Assembly (NCBI GenBank): GCA_020632925.1
Contig: JACKER010000033.1
Coordinates: forward strand, 1 to 64,000
DNA length: 64,000 nt
Direction of reading: 5' to 3'
Source of the DNA: Alphaproteobacteria bacterium
Lineage (GTDB): Bacteria > Myxococcota_A > UBA796 > GCA-2862545
Part shown: positions 50,105-59,687 of the stretch, piece after piece
How the letters are laid out: each line of letters begins with the position of its first letter
Numbering within the stretch: the first letter of the stretch is position 1
The notes under the pieces: model-generated
What the model was told of the DNA's origin: nothing
Databases searched by the model: none
What the model saw: the letters and a program-made list of their open reading frames with translations, nothing else
Translations under genes and position numbers: made by a program

Positions 50105-52945
50105 TCACCTCTCCGAGATCACGTCGGCGAACGTGCGGCCCCAGGCCGCCACCACCGTCCTCGCCAGCTCCTCCGGCGCGAGGTCGAGCGGGTCGGTGGA
50201 CCACTGGCGCACGTCGCCGTCCCAGGAGCCCGTCGCCAGCCAGCGACCGTCGGGGGAGAACGCGAGCACGGAGACCTGCGCGCGGTGCCCCCGGAGCACG
50301 GCGAGCAGCTCCCCCTCGTCGCTCCAGACACGGGCCGTGCCGTCGAGGTGCGCGGTCGCCAGCCAGCGGCCGTTGGGTGCGGCGGCGAGATCGAGGACCT
50401 CGTCGCCCGCCGCGAACGTCGGTCCGCCCACCTCGGCCACGCCGTCCGGTCCCGCCCACCACGTCCGGCCTCCCGCCAGCGCGACCGCGCGCGCTTCGGG
50501 TGCCGTCGCGAGCACGGGGCCGTCGGGTGCCCGGATCGTGCCGTCCATCCACAGGAGCACGGCACGGTGGCCGTCGGTCGCGAGGTCCACGCCGGGGCGT
50601 TCCGACGCGATCGGCGTGAGCGTGCCGTCCGGCGCCACCCGTCGCGCGCCGGTGGCGTAGGGCAGGGCGAGCACGTCGTCCCCGAGCCAGCCGACGCGCC
50701 GGTGCTTGTCACCGTCGACACGGCGTTGCTCTTCGAGGGAGGGCACCTCCAGGATCCGCAGCACGCGCGCGTCGCTGGCGCTGACCGTCGCGAGACGTGT
50801 TCCGTCCGGCGAGAACGCCACGTCCTTCGCGACGCCGCCCGGGACCGCGGGCGCTTCGGCGAGGAGCTCGCCGCCGACCGCGTCCACCAGGCGCACCGCG
50901 CCCGAGCCGTGCGCCACCGCGAGGCGCTCGCCGTCCGGCGCCCAGGAGAGCCCCGCCACCCCCGAGGACGACGGCAGCACCGGCGTCCGCCCGCCCGCGC
51001 GCACCTCCCAGTCCTCCACCGCGCGCTCCGTCACCACCCGGAGGTGCCCCTCGCGGGTGAAGCCGAGCGCGAGCGATTCCCCGGGGATCTCGTCGATGCG
51101 CAGCCCGGAGGTGGTGTCCCAAACCGTGGTCCCGCCGCCCGTCCCCGCGACCGCGAGCCTCGTCCCCGCGGCGTCCAGGGCGATGTGCGTCGGCGCGGCG
51201 GGCCCCGCGTCGATCCGGTGGGCGACCGCGGCATTGTCCACGTCGACGAGCGCGACCCGACCGTCCGCGGCGGCGGCCGCCAGCCAGCGCCCGTCGGCGG
51301 AGAACACCAACGCGCCCGGCTCGTCGAAGGACAGCGACACCACGCGGTCGCCGAGCAGCAACCCCAGACCGCGGCACACGAGCGCGCTGCCGCCGGTGGG
51401 GTGGTGGGCGGCGACGTGTGGACCCCGCTCCGGGCAGCGTCCCACCGAGGTCCGCCCGCCGCTCGCGACGTCCAGGACCACGTCGTCGCCCTGGCCGCCG
51501 AAGACCACGGTCCCCGCCCCGGGTCCGGGCTCGGGTCGGACCAACCGCGGGACGCGCCCCAGCGAGGTGGGCACGCCCCCGTCCCAGGCCCACAGGTCCG
51601 TGTCGGACACGAGGACCAGCCGGTCACCGTCGCGCTCGTAGCCCAGCAGGGTCGCGGGCTGGGCGGTGCGTCGCACCTCGCCGGTGGCGAGCGCGAGGCT
51701 GAACGTCCCTCCCGGCCCTCCGCAGGCCACTCGCGTGTCCCGCGTGTCCAGCGCAGCGGTCGCGCACGGCTCGGGGAGCGCCCACCCGCCGACCCGCGAC
51801 GGGCGACGACGTCCCGCGAAGGACAACAGGACACCGCGGGCCTCGGGGTCGTCGCGCCGACGGAGCACCTCGGCGGCGAGCAGCTCCGCGTCCGCCCGGT
51901 GTCCGTCCCGTTCGGCCGTGCGGGCCTGGGCGAGCAGCGAGGCCCCGAGCCAGCTCTCCGCCACGTCCCGCTGCGCGGCCACCCGCACGCTCGCCTGCAC
52001 GGCACCCACGAGCAGCAGCACGGCGGCCACCCCTGCGACCGCGAGCGGTGCTCGCCAGGCGCGGACGAGGCGCCCGAGGAGCTCGAGCGCGCCGTACTCG
52101 TGAGCGGCCACCCGCCGCCCCTCGAACCAGGCCTCGAGGTCGTCGGCCATCGCCCGCAGGTCCGCGTACCGCGCGTCCGGTCGGGCCGCGGTCGCCTTGC
52201 GCGCCACCGCCACCAGCTCCGGCGGCGCCTCCGGTGGCGGGTCGGGGAGCACGAAGGGAGCGGGCGGACGGCCGGCCAGGAGCTCCAGCAGGGTGACGCC
52301 CATCGCGTACTGGTCGGCGCGTGCGTCGATCGGGCCGCCTCGAGCCTGCTCGGGCGCCATGTACCCGGGGGAGCCGACGACGTCGCCCTCGCGGGCCTCG
52401 GCGTCCGTGAGCTCGCACGCGAGCCCCCAGTCCACGACCCAGGTCTCGCCGAGCTCGCCCAGCACGAGGTTGTCGGGCTTCACGTCGCGATGGAGCACCC
52501 CCTGCGCGTGCGCGGCCGCCAGCGCCCGGCAGGCGGCGACGATCGAGCGGAGCAGCCCGAGGCGGTCGGCGAGCAGCGGTCGGCGCTCGAGGGCGTCGGC
52601 GAGCGAGCTCCCCGCCGCGACGGGCATCGTGTACCAGGGGGTGCCGTCCGGCCCGCGTCCCGCGCCATAGACCGGGACGATGCCGGGGTGCTGTAGCCGC
52701 GCGGTCAGCTCGGCTTCGCGCACGAAGCGGGCGTCGTCGCGGCCGGCGCGCATGCGCTTGAGCGCCACGTCGCGCTGCAAGCGCACGTCGAAGGCCCGGT
52801 GGACCACCCCCATGCCGCCCGACCCGAGCACCGCACCCGGCTCGTAGCGCTGGTCCTCGGGGACGGTGAGCCGGTCCTCCGCGAGCTCCGTCGGCTGGAG
52901 CGGCGCGCCGCTGACGGCGCCCCAGGGGTCGGGTGAGCCGCTCAC
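50105..52945 (-). CDS. Hanks-type Ser/Thr kinase with membrane helix and WD40-like propeller
   Basis: 946 residues from GTG 52945, overlapping the FHA-factor stop (GTGA). Kinase domain about 37-280: glycine loop GSGGMGVV (41-48), K63 (VALKRM), catalytic HRDVKPDN (152-159), and DWG (172-174) in place of DFG, common in myxobacterial kinases, then APEQ (197-200). A membrane helix follows (about 300-318, LAVAGVAAVLLLVGAVQA). The remaining 600 residues contain WD40-like units (LVFSADGRWLAAAAADGRVALV; VAFSPDGTRLATVS; LAFSPDGRWLATGSWDGDVRQW) that would lie outside the membrane and could sense a ligand or protein. Signals would pass to the FHA factor encoded just upstream. All catalytic residues are present. 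Confidence 0.92.
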   Translation of the reverse strand: MSGSPDPWGAVSGAPLQPTELAEDRLTVPEDQRYEPGAVLGSGGMGVVHRAFDVRLQRDVALKRMRAGRDDARFVREAELTARLQHPGIVPVYGAGRGPDGTPWYTMPVAAGSSLADALERRPLLADRLGLLRSIVAACRALAAAHAQGVLHRDVKPDNLVLGELGETWVVDWGLACELTDAEAREGDVVGSPGYMAPEQARGGPIDARADQYAMGVTLLELLAGRPPAPFVLPDPPPEAPPELVAVARKATAARPDARYADLRAMADDLEAWFEGRRVAAHEYGALELLGRLVRAWRAPLAVAGVAAVLLLVGAVQASVRVAAQRDVAESWLGASLLAQARTAERDGHRADAELLAAEVLRRRDDPEARGVLLSFAGRRRPSRVGGWALPEPCATAALDTRDTRVACGGPGGTFSLALATGEVRRTAQPATLLGYERDGDRLVLVSDTDLWAWDGGVPTSLGRVPRLVRPEPGPGAGTVVFGGQGDDVVLDVASGGRTSVGRCPERGPHVAAHHPTGGSALVCRGLGLLLGDRVVSLSFDEPGALVFSADGRWLAAAAADGRVALVDVDNAAVAHRIDAGPAAPTHIALDAAGTRLAVAGTGGGTTVWDTTSGLRIDEIPGESLALGFTREGHLRVVTERAVEDWEVRAGGRTPVLPSSSGVAGLSWAPDGERLAVAHGSGAVRLVDAVGGELLAEAPAVPGGVAKDVAFSPDGTRLATVSASDARVLRILEVPSLEEQRRVDGDKHRRVGWLGDDVLALPYATGARRVAPDGTLTPIASERPGVDLATDGHRAVLLWMDGTIRAPDGPVLATAPEARAVALAGGRTWWAGPDGVAEVGGPTFAAGDEVLDLAAAPNGRWLATAHLDGTARVWSDEGELLAVLRGHRAQVSVLAFSPDGRWLATGSWDGDVRQWSTDPLDLAPEELARTVVAAWGRTFADVISER

Positions 52946-53838
52946 GTGCGGTCCTCCACGGCATCGTGGGGGTAGAGCAGCAGCTCGACCTGCCCTGCAC
53001 CGTCCGTGCGCACGAGATCGGTGCGCACGCGGCCCTCGCGCAGCTTGCGCCGCAGCCGGCTGATCGCGGTGTCGAGGCGGGCGCGGAGCAGGTGGGCGTC
53101 GCCGTCGTCGGACCACAGCTCCGCCGCGAGCGCGGTCCACGCGATGGGTCCGCGGACCGCCGCCAGCTCGGAGATCAGGCGGGCCTGCACGCCCGAGAGC
53201 GAGACCACCGGCACGCCCTGGCGCAGGACGTGGGCGGTGTCGTAGCTCGCGACCACGACCAGCGGCGCCTGGATGCCTTCCCCGGCGCGCGTCGGCGAGT
53301 GGCCCGCGGCGCGCAGCTCGAGCTCCGCCAGCGCGTAGGTCCGCCCGTCCACGTCGAAGGTGTCGCCCGCGTCCACCGTGCGGACGGGCCCGCCGTCGAC
53401 CTGCAGCCGCCAGTCGTCGCCGTGCGTCCACAGGCGGGCTGCCGCGGGGTCCACGTAGCGCGCCACCAGGCGCGTCGGCCCGAGGAGCAGCGAGGCCACC
53501 GACGGGAGCGGTTGCCGCGGGAGGTCGGGACCTTCGACCGCGAGGACGGCGTCGGGGAGCGACACCTCCTCGACCTCGAGCAAGAGCCCCGGCGCGAGGG
53601 CGATCTGCTGGCCGGCCTCGAGGATCAGCTCCCGCAGCGGCTGGCCCCGGAGCGCGAAGGCCCCGCGCAGCGAGAGCAGCTTGAGCACGCCATCCCGGAG
53701 CGAGACCATGGCGTGGGCTTCGCTCACGCGCGGATCGTCGATGGAGAGCCGCGCCGAGCCGGTCCGCCCCAGCACGTCACCCGGCACCAGTTCGTGGCTG
53801 GCGCCGGAGCCATCCCGGAACCGGACCCACGGCCTCAT
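52942..53838 (-). CDS. FHA domain / OmpR-type winged-helix transcription factor
   Basis: 298 residues from ATG 53838, overlapping the upstream stop (ATGA). N-terminal FHA domain about 5-90: R25 in VLGRTG, S39 and H42 in RVSEAHAMV, the residues that contact phospho-Thr; the later N-G-T part is degenerate. Middle region (about 100-195) is a second beta domain with another FHA-like character. C-terminal winged helix about 205-290 (VSLSGVQARLISELAAVRG; LLRARLDTAISRLRRKLREG), as in OmpR/PhoB effector domains. Mycobacterial EmbR combines the same functions in the opposite order and is controlled by kinase PknH. Here the kinase gene follows directly by GTGA overlap, so phospho-Thr-dependent transcription control is likely. 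Confidence 0.82.
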   Translation of the reverse strand: MRPWVRFRDGSGASHELVPGDVLGRTGSARLSIDDPRVSEAHAMVSLRDGVLKLLSLRGAFALRGQPLRELILEAGQQIALAPGLLLEVEEVSLPDAVLAVEGPDLPRQPLPSVASLLLGPTRLVARYVDPAAARLWTHGDDWRLQVDGGPVRTVDAGDTFDVDGRTYALAELELRAAGHSPTRAGEGIQAPLVVVASYDTAHVLRQGVPVVSLSGVQARLISELAAVRGPIAWTALAAELWSDDGDAHLLRARLDTAISRLRRKLREGRVRTDLVRTDGAGQVELLLYPHDAVEDRT

Positions 53839-54803
53839 GGCGAGGGGAGGGGGACCTCGGTCCACACCACGTGTCGCCATCCCCCACCCTCCGGCACGGC
53901 GGTCACGGCCAGCACGGGCGCGCCGTCCCGCAGGCCCAGCGCCGGGTCGGCACAGCCCGTCCCCGTGATCGCGACGGGCACCGTCACCTTCCCGTCCACC
54001 GAGGTGATGCCTGCGTGGCAGCCTCGCGGATCGGTGCGGGTCCACGCCACCCACGCACCGTCCGGCGACACCGCCGCCGTGGCCTGCGCGGGACGGTCGA
54101 CGCCGGCGACCAGCACCTGCGTCCCTCCGAGGCGCAGCGCCGTCAGATCCCACGTCCCGTCGCGCTCTGCATAGACCAGCAGCGTCCCCGCCGCTCCCCA
54201 GGCCGGACCCTCCTGATCGCCCGGGCCGCCCGCCGCGACGGCCGTGCCGTCCGCGCTCCACACGACCACGTCGCGGTCGTCCTCGTCTCGGGTGAAGGCC
54301 ACGCGGGACCCGTCCGCGGTGATCGTCGGCTCCGAGAGCCTGCCGTCGACCTCGATGGTCCGGACGGTCAGGTCGGTGCCGATCTGGCGCAGGCGCGGTC
54401 GGCCGTCGGCGAGGAAGACCAGGGTGTCGCCGCGTGGCGAGATCCATGGCGAGCCGAGCTGTCCCGACAGCTCCTGGTGGCCGATCAGCTCCGAGAGGCT
54501 CGTGGTGCCTGGCGCGACGTACCACAGGCGGGAGGCGCCGGTCCGGCCACCCTCGACCACCAGCGAGCCCGACCGGTGCCAGGTCGCGCGGCCGAGGTCC
54601 CCGAAGTTGGTGGCGAGATGGACCCGGCGCACGCCCAGCTCGCCCGGCGTGGCGAGGTAGAGCGCGTTCTGGCCGCTCTGGAGCGTCGCCTCGAAGGCCA
54701 GCCGCTTGCCGTCGGGCGACCACGTGGGGTGCGTGGCGTGACCGTCCTCGGTCGCGGCGAAGGTTCCACCCGCCAGCGCCATGCTGGTCCACGTCCAGAT
54801 CAT
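53835..54803 (-). CDS. TolB-like beta-propeller protein
   Basis: 322 residues from ATG 54803. A weak leader (MIWTWTSMALAGG) may direct it to the periplasm. Repeats of TolB/WD40-like propeller type: HPTWSPDGKRLAFEA, SPWISPRGDTLVFLADG, EPTITADGSRVAFTRDED, AAVSPDGAWVAWTRTD. A five- or six-bladed propeller is expected. It has no enzymatic motif. First gene of the unit that continues with the FHA factor, kinase and ankyrin protein through short overlaps. It could be the sensor input to the kinase. Ligand unknown. Confidence 0.75.
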   Translation of the reverse strand: MIWTWTSMALAGGTFAATEDGHATHPTWSPDGKRLAFEATLQSGQNALYLATPGELGVRRVHLATNFGDLGRATWHRSGSLVVEGGRTGASRLWYVAPGTTSLSELIGHQELSGQLGSPWISPRGDTLVFLADGRPRLRQIGTDLTVRTIEVDGRLSEPTITADGSRVAFTRDEDDRDVVVWSADGTAVAAGGPGDQEGPAWGAAGTLLVYAERDGTWDLTALRLGGTQVLVAGVDRPAQATAAVSPDGAWVAWTRTDPRGCHAGITSVDGKVTVPVAITGTGCADPALGLRDGAPVLAVTAVPEGGGWRHVVWTEVPLPSP

Positions 54804-54812
54804 GGCCTCATC

Positions 54813-57359
54813 CTACAGCAGCCCCGCGAGGCGCTTCAGCGTGGTCTTCGCCCGGGATCCGCCGTCGATGGCGGCGGCGAGGAGCGGCTCCGCGTCGGAC
54901 TTCGCCCACCGCAGCCAGTCCAACAGCTCCTCCTCGGGCAGCGGGTCCGCGCCGGGCTCGCCGCGCGGCGTGAGCGCCTTCACCTCCGCGTGCCGCTCGA
55001 TGGCCGCGACCACGCGCTCCGTCATCGCCCGCGGCGGGTGGGGGAGGAGGCGCGCGTACCGGAGGGTGTCGTCGAAGAACATCGTCGGGTGCGAGCGGCC
55101 GTTCGACGTGATCGTGCCCTCGCGCCAGATCGGGCAGTGGGCCAGCACCATCCGCTCGGCGCGGTCGGTCGGCAGCGCGCGGAGGACCTCCTCGGTGCGT
55201 CGCGGCGTCCGCTGCACCGGCGCGGTGGTCATCGTGTCGGCGAGCCAGGCCTCCACGCGGTCGTCGGGCTCCTCGCCGGTCCCGACCGCCCGGCGGACGG
55301 CGGTCGTCGCCGCCAGCGAGCAGGTCACGCCCTCCGCGTAGTGGCCCTCGGCGATGCGGTCGAGCTGCCGCTGGCCCAGCCGGGACACCGCCTGCCAGCC
55401 CACGTCGCCTCCGAGCAGCGCGAGCTCGGCGAGCAGGTCCACCAGCCGGTCGTTGTGCCGCAGCTCCAGATCGAGCCGGTGGGTCGGTGGATCCGCCGCG
55501 TCCTCCACGACGTGCTTCACGTGCCGCTCGAGCTCGTAGGGGCGCCAGGAGGTCGTCGAGGGCGTGCGCGCCTCGGTCACGATGTCGGCGAGCACCACCT
55601 CCGGGAGCGTGGCCAACGCAGCGAGCGCGTCCTGCCGCGTGACGTGGCCATAGAGCGCGTCCGACATCACCTTCCACGCGGGGCGGCCGTCCGCGACCCG
55701 TTCGTCCATCGGGCCTGGCGGGCTCCGCCCCAGCCAGCGCCGCAGGTTGGTCGACGTGAGGAAGAGCCCGATCATCTCGGTGTGGGCCCAGTACGGGTAC
55801 TCGTCGCCGAGCCGGTCCGCGCGGTCCACGAGCAGGTGGCAGAAGCGCAGCTGGTGCTCGTCGAGGTCCGAACGGAGGAACTTCGGGGTCGGGCGCCAGG
55901 CCTCGGGGAAGAGCCGGCGCCTGGCCGTGGCGATGCGGTCGCTGGCGGCCCGCGGGTCGTCGCCGAGCAGCGCCTGCTCCACCGCGTCGAGCAGGGCTTC
56001 TGGCGGATCGAGCGCCAGCCCCTCCTCGATCACCCTGGCCGCTCGCGGCAGATCGCCGTCGAACCAGGGGAAGTCTTCGACCCGGCGGTCCGAGCGCCCG
56101 AGCTCGCGCAGGTCGGCGATGTCGGCGCCACCGAGCGCCTCGGGTCGGGCGCGGGCGGTGGCGAGCACGGCGGCGTCGCGCACCAGGCCCTCGTCCGGCA
56201 CCAGCTTCCGGACGGGCGGGCTGTGGAGCTGGCCGAGCAGCAGCACGAGGCTCGCGAGCGTTCGCTCGTCCCGCTCGACGTGCAGCTGGCGGGCGGCGGC
56301 GGTCGCCACCGGACGCGCGACGGTGGGCAGGAAGGACGCCAGGAACGAGGCCGCCAGGCGGATCCCGGGGTCGGCGTGCTCGATCAGGCGCACCACCGCG
56401 GGGCCGATCCGCCCCACCTCGCGGGCGGTGAGCACGAACGGCGCCTCCTCGCCCACCGGCTTCGCGCCCGCCCAGGGGTCGCCACCGCCCGCCAACGACT
56501 GCTGGCCCGGGTCGTTCACCGCCAGGCACGCGAGGTACCCGAGGAGCTCGGCGGTGTCGGGGTGAGCGGTCTCCACCAGCGCCACCACGAACCTCGCCAC
56601 CGGCGGCGTCGCGTCGTAGACCGAGCCCTGATGGAAGACGTTGCCGCCCAGCGCGTCGAGCGCGGACGCGCGCTCCTCGGGCGTGCCCCGGGCCAGGGCG
56701 CGGAGCAGCGCCGGGACGTCCTCGGCGGGGCCGTACGCGTGCTCGAGCTCGGCCCAGGGCACCTTCTCGACGGCCTGCAGCGCATGGTCGATCGGGTCGA
56801 CCCGGGTCGCGGCGACCTCGGCGACGGCCGCGGCGAGGGTGGGGGAGGGCGGTCGGACCTCGGTCCGGGCGAGCTCGGCGCGCGTGGTGGCGAGGAGCTT
56901 CTCGAGCACCTCCGCCATGGTCTCCGCGCCGCCCAGGCGGGTGAGGAAGGTGCCCTCGAGCGGGGCGAGCAGCGCCTCCACGCCGGGGTCGCCGGAGCGC
57001 ACGATCTCCGCGGCGGCGAGCTTCCAGAAGGGCTTCGTGGACACCGCCTGGAACGGTGGGGCCGCGAGCAGATCCGCGAGCGCCCGGGCGATGCGCGGGT
57101 CGGGCGGCGTCTTCGCGAGCGCCTCGAGCCGAGCGAGCGCCTCCTTGCTGTTGCCGTCACCGAGCGTGGGCAGGAGCACGGAGAGCGTGACCGGATCGGC
57201 GTCCGCGGCCGCCGCGCACCAGGCGGCGAGCACGGCCTTGCGCGTCTTGCCGGCGGGTGGGCTGCGGTCCGCGGCCAGGCGGGCTCCGAGCTCCACGACG
57301 GCCGCGGCGACCGCCGGATCACGGGTGTCGCGCCACCCCTCGATCAACGTCCCCAGCAC
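54813..57359 (-). CDS. Large HEAT-like helical repeat protein
   Basis: 848 residues from GTG 57359 behind GGAGGG. The whole chain is alpha-helical with paired helices of about 35-40 residues (TRDPAVAAAVVELGARLAAD; GTPEERASALDALGGNVF; ADPGIRLAASFLASFLPTVARP), typical of HEAT/ARM-like solenoids. No signal peptide, membrane segment or catalytic motif. The C-terminal third contains aromatic-rich stretches (RSDLDEHQLRFCHLLVDRADRLG; YPYWAHTEMIGLFLTSTNLRRWLG) that may be a distinct domain. It lies downstream of the oxidoreductase gene by 20 bases and ends nine bases before the propeller gene start. Probably a scaffold. Family not recognised. Confidence 0.62.
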   Translation of the reverse strand: MLGTLIEGWRDTRDPAVAAAVVELGARLAADRSPPAGKTRKAVLAAWCAAAADADPVTLSVLLPTLGDGNSKEALARLEALAKTPPDPRIARALADLLAAPPFQAVSTKPFWKLAAAEIVRSGDPGVEALLAPLEGTFLTRLGGAETMAEVLEKLLATTRAELARTEVRPPSPTLAAAVAEVAATRVDPIDHALQAVEKVPWAELEHAYGPAEDVPALLRALARGTPEERASALDALGGNVFHQGSVYDATPPVARFVVALVETAHPDTAELLGYLACLAVNDPGQQSLAGGGDPWAGAKPVGEEAPFVLTAREVGRIGPAVVRLIEHADPGIRLAASFLASFLPTVARPVATAAARQLHVERDERTLASLVLLLGQLHSPPVRKLVPDEGLVRDAAVLATARARPEALGGADIADLRELGRSDRRVEDFPWFDGDLPRAARVIEEGLALDPPEALLDAVEQALLGDDPRAASDRIATARRRLFPEAWRPTPKFLRSDLDEHQLRFCHLLVDRADRLGDEYPYWAHTEMIGLFLTSTNLRRWLGRSPPGPMDERVADGRPAWKVMSDALYGHVTRQDALAALATLPEVVLADIVTEARTPSTTSWRPYELERHVKHVVEDAADPPTHRLDLELRHNDRLVDLLAELALLGGDVGWQAVSRLGQRQLDRIAEGHYAEGVTCSLAATTAVRRAVGTGEEPDDRVEAWLADTMTTAPVQRTPRRTEEVLRALPTDRAERMVLAHCPIWREGTITSNGRSHPTMFFDDTLRYARLLPHPPRAMTERVVAAIERHAEVKALTPRGEPGADPLPEEELLDWLRWAKSDAEPLLAAAIDGGSRAKTTLKRLAGLL

Positions 57360-57379
57360 GGTCCCTCCCCGCGGGGACT

Positions 57380-58348
57380 CTACTCCCCGGCGGTCCAGCG
57401 CAGCGAGCGCTGGCGCAGCTCGTGATCGTAGACGGAGCAGCTCACGATCAGCTCGTCGGCGCGGGTCTGCGCGCGGAACGCGTCCATGCCGGCGCGGACC
57501 TGGGCGGGCGTCCCCACGAACGAGCAGGACAGCACGTGATCGAGCATCATCCGCTCCTCGGGCGAGAGCCGGAGGTCGCGGGTCGGCGGACGTCCGAGCG
57601 GCCTTCCGCCGCGGCGCAGCTCGAGGAACATCATCGCCTGGGTGGTCGCGAGGTACTGCGCCTCGTCCTCGGTCTCCCCCGCGATCGCGTTGACGCCGAT
57701 CATGGTGCGCGGCCGATCGAGGTGGACCGACGGCCGGAAGTGCTGGTGGTAGAGCGCCAGCGAGGCCATCAGGTGGGTGGGCGCGAAGTGGGCGGCGAAC
57801 GCGTACGGCAGGCCGAGCGCGGCGGCGAGCTGCGCGCTGAACGGGCTGCTGCCCAGGATCCAGACGGGGACGTTCGCGCCCGCGCCGGGGACGGCGATCA
57901 GCGCCTGGTCGGGGCGAGCGGGGGCGAGGAAGCGCAGGAGCTCGGCGACGTCCTGGGGGTAGGCGTCGGGCCCCGCGTGGCGGTGGCGGAGCGCCTGGGC
58001 GGTGGCGCCGTCCGTGCCCGGCGCGCGGCCGAGCCCGAGGTCGATGCGCCCGGGGAAGAGCGCGTCGAGCGTCCCGAACTGCTCGGCCACGACGAGCGGC
58101 GAGTGGTTGGGGAGCATGATGCCGCCCGCGCCCACGCGGATCGTCGTCGTCCGGCTGGCGACGTGGGCGATGACGACGGCGGTGGCGGCGCTCGCGACCC
58201 CGGGCATGCCGTGGTGCTCCGCGATCCACAGGCGGTCGTAGCCAGCGGCCTCGGCGGTGCGGGCGGTGTCGACGGTGCGGGCGAAGGCCTCGGGGATCGA
58301 GCTCCCTTCCACCACGGCGCACAGATCGAGGACGGACAGGCCGGTCAC
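57380..58348 (-). CDS. LLM-class flavin-dependent oxidoreductase (luciferase-like)
   Basis: 322 residues from GTG 58348, the third of three tandem GTG codons; GGAGG is five bases upstream of it. Luciferase-like TIM-barrel monooxygenase using FMNH2 or F420. Motifs: AGYDRLWIAEHHGMPGVAS (about 35-53), IRVGAGGIMLPNHSPL (about 75-90) and GRIDLGLGRAPGTD, all typical of the MsnO8/luciferase-like subgroup; VPVWILGSSPFSAQLAA (about 165). The cofactor and substrate cannot be told from sequence. Cytoplasmic. Followed by the HEAT-like gene at 20 bases. Divergent from the hydrolase gene 47 bases away. Confidence 0.9.
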   Translation of the reverse strand: MTGLSVLDLCAVVEGSSIPEAFARTVDTARTAEAAGYDRLWIAEHHGMPGVASAATAVVIAHVASRTTTIRVGAGGIMLPNHSPLVVAEQFGTLDALFPGRIDLGLGRAPGTDGATAQALRHRHAGPDAYPQDVAELLRFLAPARPDQALIAVPGAGANVPVWILGSSPFSAQLAAALGLPYAFAAHFAPTHLMASLALYHQHFRPSVHLDRPRTMIGVNAIAGETEDEAQYLATTQAMMFLELRRGGRPLGRPPTRDLRLSPEERMMLDHVLSCSFVGTPAQVRAGMDAFRAQTRADELIVSCSVYDHELRQRSLRWTAGE

Positions 58349-58395
58349 CACCACCTCCGCGGGCCGCTCTATCCCACGGCGCGTTAGGCGATCGG

Positions 58396-59586
58396 ATGCG
58401 GCGGTGGCGTGGCCTGAAGGCGCTGGTGCACGACGCGGTCGACGCGACCGCCGACCTCGTGCGCGAGGGGAACGACGCAAGTCACCGCCAGGTGCGGCGC
58501 GTGACCGATCGCATCGACGGCATCGCCGGTCCGGCGCGCGTCATCGACGGCGTCGTGCGGCTCGGGACACACACGACCGTGGCGTCGGTCCAGGCCGTGA
58601 ACCGCGTGGTGGAGGCGCTGACGGACGTGGCGCTGGACGCGACCGTGGCGGTCGACCCCGCGCCCGCGGAGCCCCCGATCCCGCTGCGCTCGGACATCGT
58701 CGGCTCGGCGGCCTGGATCGCGGACGCCGCGCTGGCCGCGGTGAACGGGGCGGTCGGCGACCACCTGGCGGCCAGGGGCAACGGGCTCGACCTCGGGATG
58801 GCGCTGCGCCTCGGGGACCGGTACCTCGACGGCGGTCCGGTCGACGTGAGCGGGCCGGTCGTGGTGTTGGTCCACGGGCTGGCGACGACCGAATGGTGCT
58901 GGGCGCTCGAGGCCGAGGCGTACCACGGCGATCCGGCGGCCACCTTCGGCTCGATGCTCGAGGCCGACGCCGGGCTCACACCGATCTACGCCCGGTACAA
59001 CACCGGTCGGGCCGTCGCCGAGAACGGGCGCACCCTGGCGGAGCAGCTCGAGGCGCTCGTCGCGGGCGGCGCGATCACGCGGGTGGTGCTGGTCGGCCAC
59101 AGCATGGGCGGCCTCGTGGCCCGATCGGCCTGCGACCACGCCGTGCGGTCCGGTCACCGCTGGCTCGCGCTCGTGGACCTCGTGGTCTCGCTGGGGACGC
59201 CGCACCAGGGCGCTCCGCTCGCGCGGCTCGGCGCGTCCGCGACGAGCGGCCTGCTCGCGATCGACGTGCCCACCACGCAGGTGCTCGCGCGGGTGCTGGC
59301 GGCCCGCAGCGCGGGGGTGCGGGACCTCGAGCACGGCGACGTGCCGCTGCTGGACGGCGTCCGGTACGCGTTCCTGTCCGCGACCGTCACCGAGGACCCG
59401 GAGCACCCGGCCGGTCGCTGGCTCGGGGACCTGCTGGTCCAGGTGGGGAGCGCCTCGGGCCCACGAGGCGTGGAGGAGCGCACGTTCCCCATCCACACCG
59501 CGACCTTCGGTGGCGTGATGCACCACCAGCTCCAGTGCCACCCGGCGGTGTACCGCCAGCTGCGGGAGCTCGTCGTCGGAGAGTGA
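58396..59586 (+). CDS. Alpha/beta hydrolase, PGAP1/lipase-like
   Basis: 396 residues from ATG 58396. The first 140 residues are helical and unusual for the family. The hydrolase domain starts around 150: VVVLVHGLATTEW (oxyanion region, about 155-167) and the nucleophile elbow GHSMGGL (about 235-241). GTPHQGAPLARLG follows, as in triacylglycerol lipases and PGAP1-like enzymes. A catalytic His is likely in HHQLQCHPAVY near 376. No signal peptide, so cytoplasmic or membrane associated. An ester or lipid substrate is expected. Similar proteins have been annotated as permease-type or esterase in actinobacteria and myxobacteria. Confidence 0.82.
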   Translation: MRRWRGLKALVHDAVDATADLVREGNDASHRQVRRVTDRIDGIAGPARVIDGVVRLGTHTTVASVQAVNRVVEALTDVALDATVAVDPAPAEPPIPLRSDIVGSAAWIADAALAAVNGAVGDHLAARGNGLDLGMALRLGDRYLDGGPVDVSGPVVVLVHGLATTEWCWALEAEAYHGDPAATFGSMLEADAGLTPIYARYNTGRAVAENGRTLAEQLEALVAGGAITRVVLVGHSMGGLVARSACDHAVRSGHRWLALVDLVVSLGTPHQGAPLARLGASATSGLLAIDVPTTQVLARVLAARSAGVRDLEHGDVPLLDGVRYAFLSATVTEDPEHPAGRWLGDLLVQVGSASGPRGVEERTFPIHTATFGGVMHHQLQCHPAVYRQLRELVVGE

Positions 59587-59687
59587 CGCCTGTCGTCGAT
59601 CGTGGACGTACGATCGCCGAGAACCCGCCTTCTCCCGTCACGCACGCCTGGAACGCCGGCTGCATCGGACCGCGGGTGGAGGCCCCC

